A stretch of DNA of 64,000 nt from Candidatus Eiseniibacteriota bacterium. GTDB taxonomy: Bacteria; Eisenbacteria; RBG-16-71-46. The DNA is taken from the NCBI GenBank assembly GCA_016710095.1, contig JADJLL010000012.1, positions 68,392 to 132,391 of the forward strand. Direction: 5' to 3'. The stretch's first letter is position 1. Each line of letters opens with the position of its first letter. The position numbers and the translations under genes are program-made. Positions 16,967 through 24,131 of the stretch are shown piece by piece. The notes beneath the pieces are model-generated. The model did no database searches. It saw only the letters and a program-made list of their open reading frames with translations, and had not been told where the DNA came from.

Positions 16967-19405
16967 TTACTCGACGATCGCGATCCTCTGCATGCGCGTG
17001 ACGCCGCCCGACTCGAGCCGCGCCAGGTAGAGCCCCGGGGCGACACGATGTCCCGCGCCGTCGCGCAGGTCCCACGCCGCCTGCCGCGCGCCCGCGGGCT
17101 GGACGCCTTCGACCAGCGTGCGCACGTGCCGGCCCTGCGTGTCGTAGAGCGCGAGCCGCGCCACACCCGCCGCCGGAAGCGTGAACGCGAACTGCGCCGC
17201 GCCGCGCGCGGGGTTCGGCCGCACGGGCGCGAACACGAGCGCGAGCGCGCCCGACGACGGCGCGTCGAGCGTCGCCGCGGGCGTCACGAGCGCGTACGCG
17301 CTCGCGTTGCCGTGCACGTCCACCGCGGCGAGCTTGTAGAACGCGGGCGAACCCGTCGCGTCCACCCAGCCCGTGTCGGCGCTCGCGTGGATCAACGTGG
17401 CCGGTCCGGGCTCGAACGACGCGCTCGCGCCGCGATGGAGTTCGTATCCGCCGAAGTCGGCCTCGAGGCTGCGCGACCAGTGCAGGTGCGTCGCGCCGCC
17501 CACGCGCGCCGCCGAGAAGACGACGGGCATGCCGGGCGAGAGGTTGTCCACCGAGTAGCCGCTGTCCACCGCCGAAGTCGCGTACACCTCGCCCATCGGC
17601 GTGATCGCCTCGACGAGGTAGCTCTCCCACGGCGTGGGGTACATGGGACCCGCGAGGTCGGAAAGCGTGTGCACGGTCATGCCGTAACCGGGCCAGCCGC
17701 GCGCGGGCGTGCTGCCGATGTACTCCCAGTACTCGGTCGTCGTCGCGTTCGCGATCGCACGCAGCGCGCCGGGCTGCAGGTTCGCGTCACGCGCATCCGC
17801 GGCGGACTCGCGCGCGCCGGAGCGCAGCGCCGCGGCCGCGGCGAGCGCGGGCATGCGGCGCCACACCATGTACGAGCCGATCGGGTTGGACGGCGTCGAG
17901 TCCACTTCGCTCGCGCGCCAGTAGAGCGAGAGCTTGCCGCCCTGGTCGTTCGGCACGTCCTGCGCGGCGCTGATGCGCGCGGCGGCGACTCGCCCGACCG
18001 CGCCGTTGAACCGCACGCGCTGGCCGTAGGTGTAGCCGTAGTTGTTGTACGTGTAGGCGGAGACCCACTGGCAGAGCGCGCCCCCGTCGCCGTCGCTGCA
18101 GACGAACGGCGAGTAGAGGAGCAGGTTGGTGGCTCCGCTGTCCACGATGTTGCCCAGCGCCCCCCACCCGGGCGGACGCTTGCCGGAGCCGTCGAGCTTC
18201 GCGAGGCGCAGCCGGCTCAGGAACAGGTCGGTGTTCGAGAACAGCGCGAGATAGCCGCCGTCGGACGACAGCGCGATCGAGGGCTGGAAGAAGGCCGCGC
18301 TCGCCGGAGTCTCACCCACCACGACTCCGCTCGAGGACCACGCGGGATCGGGCGACTGATCCGCGAGCAGGCGCAGCATGCGCGCGCGCTGCGTGCCGGC
18401 TTCCACCGACAGCCACAGAAGGCCGCACGTGCCGTCCGGCGCCACCGCGATCTTGGGAGATTCCTCGTCGTAGGTCGTGGTCGTGATCTTGCGGCCCTCG
18501 ACGGGATTCGCGCCCAGCAGGCCGTTCCAGTCGAAGCTGTTCGCGTACGCGTCGAACTGCGTACCGCTTCGGTTCTCGGTCCACACCACCACGGAGTGTG
18601 AATACAGATCCGATCCCTGAGCCCAGGTCGCCACCGGGCCAGTGGAGAGCGGAATGCCGTCTTCGGGGAACGGAGCTTCGATGAGGCCACCGGCGGTGAC
18701 GTGCTGGGCGAACAGCGTGAGCACGCCGTCGGAAGTCCGGTACACGAGGTTCGCGCCGCCGACGCCGTCGGGCTGCAGCGTCGGACGAGTGTTCACGCGC
18801 CCGTTGCGATGCACGCGGCAACCGTCCGCCGGCCAGCCTTCGTCGATCTTGCCGAACGAGTGCACGTGCTGAAGGTAGATGGTCTCTTCCGAGGAGCGGA
18901 TGAACGCGACGAGCGCGCCACCGGCGCCGTCGTGCGTGACGCTCGAGTAGTACTCGTAGTCGGAGCTTTCGGAAACGGCCCGGCCACCCGAGGGCCAGCC
19001 GGCGGCGATCGCGCCCGCGGCCGTGACGCGCTGCACGTAGACGTCGTTGAAGTTCGTCGTGCGCTCGAACGTCACGAGCACGCCGCCCTGGCCGTCGCTG
19101 GAGAGCGCGATGTTCGCGTAGATGCCACTCGTCGCGCCGATCGAGACCCCGGTCGCGGGCCAGCCCGCGGCCGCCCGGCCCGACGGCAGCAGGTGGTGCA
19201 CGAAGAGCGTGCCCTGATCGTTCACGACCGCATGGAACCAACCACCGGCGCCGTCCGAGACCAGGGCATCCTGACGGGTGACGAGGTGGGGAGAGACCGC
19301 GATGGAGTAGGGCTGCCAGAGGTAGTCGACGGCATGGGCCGCGCCGGGAAGCGCGACGAGCATCGTCGTGGCGATCAGGAACGCGAGTCGGCGGAACGAG
19401 GGCAT
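16967..19405 (-). CDS. large secreted protein with propeller-like repeats and FlgD sorting domain
   Basis: 812 residues. A signal peptide (MPSFRRLAFLIATTMLVAL, cut near AAHA) is followed by about 400 residues of repeats with DGAGGWFHAVVND, SDGQGGVLVTFER, HDGAGGALVAFIR and PDGVGGANLVYRT, spaced about 50 residues; these look like blades of a beta propeller. A fibronectin-like segment around residues 630 to 720 (HLHWSRSLEADFGGYELHRG) precedes the FlgD-like C-terminal domain, which ends GLYLARLESGGVTRMQRIAI. There is no catalytic motif. It is the first gene of a five-gene minus-strand run with two membrane glycosyltransferases. Probably displayed on the cell surface. Confidence 0.85.
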   Translation of the reverse strand: MPSFRRLAFLIATTMLVALPGAAHAVDYLWQPYSIAVSPHLVTRQDALVSDGAGGWFHAVVNDQGTLFVHHLLPSGRAAAGWPATGVSIGATSGIYANIALSSDGQGGVLVTFERTTNFNDVYVQRVTAAGAIAAGWPSGGRAVSESSDYEYYSSVTHDGAGGALVAFIRSSEETIYLQHVHSFGKIDEGWPADGCRVHRNGRVNTRPTLQPDGVGGANLVYRTSDGVLTLFAQHVTAGGLIEAPFPEDGIPLSTGPVATWAQGSDLYSHSVVVWTENRSGTQFDAYANSFDWNGLLGANPVEGRKITTTTYDEESPKIAVAPDGTCGLLWLSVEAGTQRARMLRLLADQSPDPAWSSSGVVVGETPASAAFFQPSIALSSDGGYLALFSNTDLFLSRLRLAKLDGSGKRPPGWGALGNIVDSGATNLLLYSPFVCSDGDGGALCQWVSAYTYNNYGYTYGQRVRFNGAVGRVAAARISAAQDVPNDQGGKLSLYWRASEVDSTPSNPIGSYMVWRRMPALAAAAALRSGARESAADARDANLQPGALRAIANATTTEYWEYIGSTPARGWPGYGMTVHTLSDLAGPMYPTPWESYLVEAITPMGEVYATSAVDSGYSVDNLSPGMPVVFSAARVGGATHLHWSRSLEADFGGYELHRGASASFEPGPATLIHASADTGWVDATGSPAFYKLAAVDVHGNASAYALVTPAATLDAPSSGALALVFAPVRPNPARGAAQFAFTLPAAGVARLALYDTQGRHVRTLVEGVQPAGARQAAWDLRDGAGHRVAPGLYLARLESGGVTRMQRIAIVE

Positions 19406-19569
19406 GGTTCCTCTCGAGGGGCATGGGTCGCAGGCGTACGGAGTGCTCGTGAGTGTGACGAATCACCGCCGTTCGAATCACGAGATTCTTCGATCCCCGG
19501 GCGCCGAAGGCGGGTGCCGCCGCCCCGATTCGTTGCACATCGCACCGAAATGCTAGCTTGCCCGGCGCC
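19406..19569. other. divergent promoter region
   Basis: 164 bases between the minus-strand secreted protein and the plus-strand aldolase. It contains the TTG/TAGCTTGC element described separately and nothing else that I can support. Confidence 0.4.
19533..19561 (+). promoter_or_regulatory. possible promoter of the methionine-salvage pair, near-leaderless
   Basis: TTG at 19533 and TAGCTTGC at 19554-19561 are 18 bases apart, similar to the Bacteroidota -33/-7 layout. The ATG at 19570 begins 8 bases after the -7 element and has no ribosome binding site, so the mRNA would start at or next to the start codon. Confidence 0.4.
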
Positions 19570-20286
19570 ATGGCCCACTCCCCTTCCGAAGGCGTCATCC
19601 GCTTCGCGGTCGAGCACACGCAGGCGGCGCTCGAGCCACGCGTGCACGGCGAGGCCGCGCGCGTGCTCGCGGCATGGCGCGAGATCCTCGCGCACCTGCG
19701 GCTGCTCGGGCGCGACCCGTCGCGCTACGAAGGGCTGGGATTCGGCAACGTGAGCGCGCGGGTCACTCCGTTCGGTGGCGCACCGCAGGGCGCGCGGCCG
19801 TTCCTCGTGAGCGGCTCGCAGACCGGCGGGATCGCGCACGCGACGCTGCGCGACTTCTGCGTGGTCGAACGCTGGGAGCTGGCCGCCAATCGCGTGACGA
19901 GCCGCGGCGAAGTGCCGCCGTCGTCCGAGTCGCTCACGCACGCCGCGCTCTACGACTGCTCGCCCGCCATTCGCTGCGTGCTGCACGCGCACTCGCCCGC
20001 GCTGTGGCGGAACGCGCGCGCGCTCGGCCTGCCGGTCACCGATGCCGGGGCCGCGAACGGCACGACCGCGATGGCGCTCGAGATGCCGCGCCTGTTCCGC
20101 GAAGGCGTGTTTGCGTCGCTGAAGATCGCCGCGATGGGCGGGCACGAGGACGGCGTCATGGTGTTCGGCGCCGACGCGAGCGAAGCGGGCGAGACGCTCG
20201 TGCGGCACCTGGCGCGCGCGCTGGCGCTCGCCGGTCGCCCGCTCGCCGGTCGCCCACTCGCCGGGCGCCCGGAGGGCGCGTCATGA
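19570..20286 (+). CDS. class II aldolase/adducin-family protein, probably acting on methylthioribulose 1-phosphate
   Basis: 238 residues. The metal-binding pair VLHAHSPALW (His139 and His141) and a later GGHEDGVMVFG are typical of class II aldolases and of MtnB dehydratase, as is PPSSESLTHAALY with its acidic residue. The ATG at 19570 is chosen although no ribosome binding site precedes it; a TTG four codons earlier is the alternative. The stop overlaps the mtnA start as ATGA. MtnA makes methylthioribulose 1-phosphate, so this enzyme should either dehydrate it (MtnB) or cleave it to dihydroxyacetone phosphate and methylthioacetaldehyde (DHAP shunt). No mtnC or mtnD is present nearby, so the choice stays open. 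The C terminus carries three GRPLA-type repeats. Confidence 0.85.
   Translation: MAHSPSEGVIRFAVEHTQAALEPRVHGEAARVLAAWREILAHLRLLGRDPSRYEGLGFGNVSARVTPFGGAPQGARPFLVSGSQTGGIAHATLRDFCVVERWELAANRVTSRGEVPPSSESLTHAALYDCSPAIRCVLHAHSPALWRNARALGLPVTDAGAANGTTAMALEMPRLFREGVFASLKIAAMGGHEDGVMVFGADASEAGETLVRHLARALALAGRPLAGRPLAGRPEGAS
20226..20270 (+). repeat. three tandem 15-base units at the 3' end of the aldolase gene
   Basis: GCTCGCCGGTCGCCC twice exactly, then ACTCGCCGGGCGCCC. In frame the units encode LAGRP three times near the C terminus. Copy number may vary by slippage. Confidence 0.8.
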
Positions 20287-21311
20287 AAGTCCACGGCAAG
20301 CCGACGCGCGCCTGCTGGTGGGACGGCGACGCGCTCGCGTTCTTCGACCAGCGCGCGCTGCCCGCGCGAGCCCAAGTCGCGCACGCGCGCACGGTGGAAG
20401 AGGCCGCGCGCGCGATCGAGGACATGGCGGTGCGCGGCGCGCCGCTCATCGGCGTGGTCGCGGGCTACGCGCTCGCGCTCGCCGCGCGCCGCGGCGACGA
20501 TCTCGCCGCCGCGTACGACCGCCTCGCGCGCACGCGCCCGACCGCGATCAACCTCTGGACCGGACTGAACGCCGTGCGCGCGGCCGCGCCGGACGCCGGC
20601 GCGATGCTCGCCGCGGCGCGCGCGTTCGACGACGCCGAGGTCGCCGCGGCCGAAGCGATCGGCACGCACGGCATGGCGCTCATGCGGCCGGGCATCCGCG
20701 TGCTCACGCACTGCAACGCGGGCTGGCTCGCGGTGCAGGACTGGGGCACGGCGCTCGCGCCCGTGTACAAGGCGGCGCGCGCGGGCTTCGCGCCGTTCGT
20801 GTTCGTGAGCGAGACGCGGCCGCGCCTGCAGGGCGCGCGCCTCACCGCGTGGGAACTGGCGCAGGAAGGCGTCGCGCATGCGGTGATCGCCGACAACGCC
20901 GCCGCGCACTTCATCCAGCGCGGCGAGGTGGACCTCGTGCTCACCGGCGCCGACCGCGTGGCGGCGAACGGCGACGCCGCGAACAAGATCGGCACCTACA
21001 CGCGCGCGCTCGCCGCGAAGGCGCACGGCGTGCCCTTCGTGATCGCGGCGCCGCTCAGCACGATCGATCGCGCGACGCCCGACGGCTCGGCGATCCCGAT
21101 CGAGGAGCGCGGCGCGGACGAAGTCACGCACGTCGAGGGCGTGGACGAGGACGGCGTTCTCCGCCGCGTGCGCGTGACGCCCGAAGGCTCGGCCGCGCGC
21201 AATCCCGGCTTCGACGTGACGCCCGCGGCGCTCGTGACGAGCCTGCTCACCGAGCGCGGCATCGTGAGCGCGACGAGCGAAGGTATCGCGAGCCTGTTCG
21301 GCGGCGACTGA
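20283..21311 (+). CDS. mtnA: S-methyl-5-thioribose-1-phosphate isomerase
   Basis: Converts methylthioribose 1-phosphate to methylthioribulose 1-phosphate in methionine salvage. The 342 residues match the usual length and contain the family blocks MAVRGAPLIGVVAGYALAL near residue 43, TRPTAINLW, THCNAGWLA with catalytic Cys144, VSETRPRLQGARLTAWEL, and LVLTGADRVAANGDAANKIG with catalytic Asp224. The ATG overlaps the stop of the preceding aldolase, so translation is coupled and the two act in sequence. The related eIF2B-alpha-like proteins lack this exact Cys/Asp set, which supports the MtnA call. Confidence 0.95.
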   Translation: MKVHGKPTRACWWDGDALAFFDQRALPARAQVAHARTVEEAARAIEDMAVRGAPLIGVVAGYALALAARRGDDLAAAYDRLARTRPTAINLWTGLNAVRAAAPDAGAMLAAARAFDDAEVAAAEAIGTHGMALMRPGIRVLTHCNAGWLAVQDWGTALAPVYKAARAGFAPFVFVSETRPRLQGARLTAWELAQEGVAHAVIADNAAAHFIQRGEVDLVLTGADRVAANGDAANKIGTYTRALAAKAHGVPFVIAAPLSTIDRATPDGSAIPIEERGADEVTHVEGVDEDGVLRRVRVTPEGSAARNPGFDVTPAALVTSLLTERGIVSATSEGIASLFGGD

Positions 21312-21441
21312 CCGGCGCGAGCCGGGCGATCTTCCGGACCGCGCGTGATACTCCGCGCGCTCGTGCGTACAAGTTCCCGCCGGGCATGGGCGCCGGCGGG
21401 AGCGCCGCCCATCGGCGTGGTCTTTCGGCGGGGCGTCGCGC

Positions 21442-22695
21442 GTGTACCAGCTCTGGTGGTCGAACCTGCTCGTCGGCGCCGATGCACTGCGCATTCATCC
21501 GCTGCGCACGCTGCTCTCCGTGCTCGGCATCCTGATCGGGTCCGCGGCGCTCGTCGCGACGATGGCGGTGAGCGACGGGCTCATGGTGTTCGTGCGCGAC
21601 CGCGTGCAGCGCGAACTTTCCGTGCAGGTCGTCACGTTGAGCCCGCGGCTGTCGCGCTTCGAAGACGGCGAATGGGTGCCGCAGCACGACTACCCCATCT
21701 TCACCGACGCCGATGCCGAAGCGCTGCTGCGCCACGCGCCGGGCGTGCAGTCGGCGACGCTCGTGCTCGGCGGGCGTGCGGAGATCAGCCACCGAGGCGT
21801 GCGCCGGCACGCGTCCGTCACGTTCGGCACCGCGTCGCTTCCGGAGTTCGGGCAGATGGAAATCGGCGCGGGCCACTTCTTCAGCGCCGCGGAGGCCGAA
21901 CACAACCTGCCCGTCGTGGTGATCAACTACGCGCTCGCTCGCGAGCTGCTGCCGTCGGGCGATCCGCTCGCCATGGTCGGGCGAGAGATCCGCGTCGAGC
22001 GCCGCACGCGCCGCGTGGTGGGCGTGCTCGCGGCGACGGGCTTCGAGAATCGCGAGGACCCTTCGCTCGCCGCGCTCGCGCCGCTGCGTTCGGCGCGCGC
22101 GATCCTCGCTCCGCAGCAGGGCCGCCGCCTGGCGCCCACGATCCGGCTGCTCGCGCGCTCGCTCGAATCGGTGGACGCCGTCGAGGAGGACGCGACCGAC
22201 TGGCTCGCGCGCCGCTGGCCCGACTGGCCGCGCCGCGTGACGTTGAGCGTGGGGCGCGAACAGCTGCAGCAGGTCGAGCAGGCGTTCCTGCTGCTGAAGC
22301 TGTTCGTCGGAGCGCTCGTCGGCATTTCGCTGCTCGTCGGCGGCATCGGCATCATGAACGTGCTGCTCGCGGCGGTGGCCGAACGCACGCGCGAGATCGG
22401 GATCCGCAAGAGCGTCGGCGCGCGGCGCGCCGACATCATGGCGCAGTTCCTCACCGAGTCCGTGGTCATCGCGCTCGCCGGGGCGGCCGCGGGCCTCGTG
22501 CTCGGGCTCGTGATCGCCGCGGGTGTGACCGCGCTCTTCCGCGGCTGGGTCGGCGCGCCGGTGTACCCGGTGCTGTCGTGGACCTCCGTGCTCGTCGCGA
22601 CGCTCTCGTCGTCCGCGGTCGGGCTCGTGTTCGGCACCTACCCCGCGCGCCGGGCCGCGAACCTGTCGCCGGTCGCGGCGATCGCGCACGAGTGA
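21442..22695 (+). CDS. FtsX/MacB-type ABC transporter permease
   Basis: 417 residues with the MacB/LolC layout: one N-terminal membrane helix (LRTLLSVLGILIGSAALVAT), a periplasmic domain of about 240 residues, and three C-terminal helices beginning VGALVGISLLVGGIGIMNVL and containing TREIGIRKSVGARRADI, the signature that contacts the ATPase. It ends YPARRAANLSPVAAIAHE as is usual for the family. The GTG start at 21442 has only a weak ribosome binding site. No ATP-binding subunit or membrane-fusion protein lies next to it, so it must pair with one elsewhere. The substrate (lipoprotein, peptide or antibiotic) is unknown. Confidence 0.9.
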   Translation: MYQLWWSNLLVGADALRIHPLRTLLSVLGILIGSAALVATMAVSDGLMVFVRDRVQRELSVQVVTLSPRLSRFEDGEWVPQHDYPIFTDADAEALLRHAPGVQSATLVLGGRAEISHRGVRRHASVTFGTASLPEFGQMEIGAGHFFSAAEAEHNLPVVVINYALARELLPSGDPLAMVGREIRVERRTRRVVGVLAATGFENREDPSLAALAPLRSARAILAPQQGRRLAPTIRLLARSLESVDAVEEDATDWLARRWPDWPRRVTLSVGREQLQQVEQAFLLLKLFVGALVGISLLVGGIGIMNVLLAAVAERTREIGIRKSVGARRADIMAQFLTESVVIALAGAAAGLVLGLVIAAGVTALFRGWVGAPVYPVLSWTSVLVATLSSSAVGLVFGTYPARRAANLSPVAAIAHE

Positions 22696-22715
22696 GGGGC
22701 GCGGCGACTTTTTCG

Positions 22716-22747
22716 TTGCACGGCCCCCGCCCGCGCATTTACATTCC
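22716..22747 (+). promoter_or_regulatory. possible promoter of a short transcript upstream of rsgA
   Basis: TTG at 22716 and TACATTCC at 22740-22747, 21 bases apart, match the element before the aldolase and the second sigma gene. It faces an 18-codon open frame with a strong ribosome binding site and then a terminator hairpin. Confidence 0.35.
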
Positions 22748-22804
22748 GGCCCTCGCCGTGACGCGCAATGGTGCGCCGTCCGGCCGTACGGAAAGGAGCG
22801 AACC

Positions 22805-22861
22805 ATGACCGCCTGTGTGAACGGCCCCCGTGCGTCACGCCCTCTCCGGACCCGCGACTAG
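22805..22861 (+). CDS. possible 18-residue small protein or leader peptide
   Basis: ATG at 22805 follows GGAAAGGAGCGAACC, one of the strongest ribosome binding sites in the window, and runs to a TAG at 22859-22861. The peptide is MTACVNGPRASRPLRTRD. A promoter-like element lies about 58 bases upstream, and a 9-base-pair hairpin with TTTTCGTTTT follows 28 bases after the stop. It may be a small gene, an attenuation leader for rsgA, or an sRNA with a chance frame. The peptide has no run of one amino acid that would suggest classical attenuation. Confidence 0.4.
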   Translation: MTACVNGPRASRPLRTRD

Positions 22862-22889
22862 CGCCCAGCGAACTACCGCTCGCGCCCCG

Positions 22890-22926
22890 CGCCGCTCCGA
22901 GACGAGGAGCGGCGTTTTCGTTTTCG
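22890..22926 (+). terminator. rho-independent terminator or attenuator upstream of rsgA
   Basis: CGCCGCTCC (22890-22898) pairs with GGAGCGGCG (22906-22914) around a 7-base loop, followed by TTTTCGTTTTC. It lies about 100 bases before the rsgA start, so it either ends the short transcript or attenuates rsgA. Confidence 0.75.
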
Positions 22927-23016
22927 CCGCGCCGTGACGCACGCCCGCACCGACCGTTCTCCGGGTGCATTCCCGCGCCCGCCCATCCTTCCGAACGTCA
23001 CGCGAGGCCTCACACG

Positions 23017-24090
23017 ATGTCACTGCCATCCCTGGGCTGGAACGCCCGATTCGAAGAGAGCTTCACCGAACACCGGACCCGTGGCTGGGTCCCCGCACGA
23101 GTCGCGCGCGAGGACCGCACCCGCTACGTGGTTCTCGACGAGAGCGGAGCCCGACCCGCCGAGCTGGCCGGCCGGCTGCGGCACGAAGCGCGGACGCGCG
23201 CGGACGTGCCCGCGGTCGGCGACTGGGTGGCCGTGCGGCCGGGCGCCGCATCGCCGGCGATCATCGAAGCCGTGTTGCCGCGTGCGAGCGCATTCGTGCG
23301 CAAGGACGTCGGCGACGCGGCGATCGAACAGGTCGTCGCCGCGAACGTGGACACGGTCTTCCTCGTGTCCGGGCTCGATCTCGACTACAACCCGCGGCGC
23401 ATCGAGCGCTACCTCGCCGCGGCCTGGGAGAGCGGCGCGGAGCCCGTCGTCGTGCTCAACAAGGCCGACCTCGACCCGGACCGCGAAGCACGCGTCGCCG
23501 AAGTCGAACTGCTCGCGCCCGGCGCCGCGGTACTCGCGGTGTCCGCGCTCGAGGGCGACGGCATCGCCTCGCTCCAGCCTTGGCTGCAGCCGGGACGCAC
23601 GGTCGCGCTGCTCGGATCGTCCGGCGTGGGCAAGAGCACGCTCGTGAACGCGCTGCTCGGCGAGGAACGGCTCGCGACCGGCGCCGTGCGCGAAGACGAC
23701 TCGCGCGGACGGCACACGACGACGCATCGCGAACTCGTCGTGCTGCCGGGCGGCGCGCTGCTGCTCGACACGCCCGGCATGCGCGCGCTCGAGCTGTGGG
23801 GCGACGAGGACTCGGTGGACGGCGCGTTCCCCGAGATCGCGTCGCTCGCGGAAGGCTGCCGGTTCCGCGACTGCCGCCACGAGAGCGAGCCCGGTTGCGC
23901 GGTGCTCGCGGCCGAGGCCGACGGCACGCTCGCGGCCGACCGGCTCGCGTCGTGGCGCAAGCTGCAGCGCGAGGCGCACTGGCTGGCGACGCGCGTGGAC
24001 GCACGTGCGCGCGCCGCGGAAGAAGCGAAATGGAAGGCCATCCACAAGTCCATGCGCGACCACCCGAAGGCGGACCGCTGGAAGAAGTAG
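23017..24090 (+). CDS. rsgA: ribosome small subunit-dependent GTPase A
   Basis: A late-acting factor in 30S ribosome assembly. The 357 residues show the circular permutation typical of RsgA: an N-terminal OB-like domain, then G4 (NKADLD at about 148), G1 (GSSGVGKST at about 200 to 208) and G3 (DTPGMR at about 251). A zinc domain follows with CRFRDCRHESEPGC (a Cys-x4-Cys-x-His-x5-Cys pattern near 280 to 293). The C-terminal helix is basic. The ATG at 23017 is chosen because GAGG lies upstream and the earlier part of the open frame covers the terminator. It converges with the hybrid kinase gene 16 bases away. Confidence 0.95.
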   Translation: MSLPSLGWNARFEESFTEHRTRGWVPARVAREDRTRYVVLDESGARPAELAGRLRHEARTRADVPAVGDWVAVRPGAASPAIIEAVLPRASAFVRKDVGDAAIEQVVAANVDTVFLVSGLDLDYNPRRIERYLAAAWESGAEPVVVLNKADLDPDREARVAEVELLAPGAAVLAVSALEGDGIASLQPWLQPGRTVALLGSSGVGKSTLVNALLGEERLATGAVREDDSRGRHTTTHRELVVLPGGALLLDTPGMRALELWGDEDSVDGAFPEIASLAEGCRFRDCRHESEPGCAVLAAEADGTLAADRLASWRKLQREAHWLATRVDARARAAEEAKWKAIHKSMRDHPKADRWKK

Positions 24091-24096
24091 GGCCGG

Positions 24097-24131
24097 GGCG
24101 GCCGCGTCAGGATCGTTCGGACGCGGCCGCC
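24097..24131. terminator. long perfect hairpin between convergent rsgA and the hybrid kinase
   Basis: GGCGGCCGCGTC (24097-24108) pairs perfectly with GACGCGGCCGCC (24120-24131). The right arm overlaps the last codons of the minus-strand kinase. It has no T tract in either direction, so it may only slow polymerase or protect 3' ends. Confidence 0.4.

Noticed and set aside
15101..18601. 1166-codon open frame on the plus strand
   Set aside because: Antisense shadow of the DUF2723 and 812-residue genes; Arg/Glu/His-rich composition with no recognisable fold.
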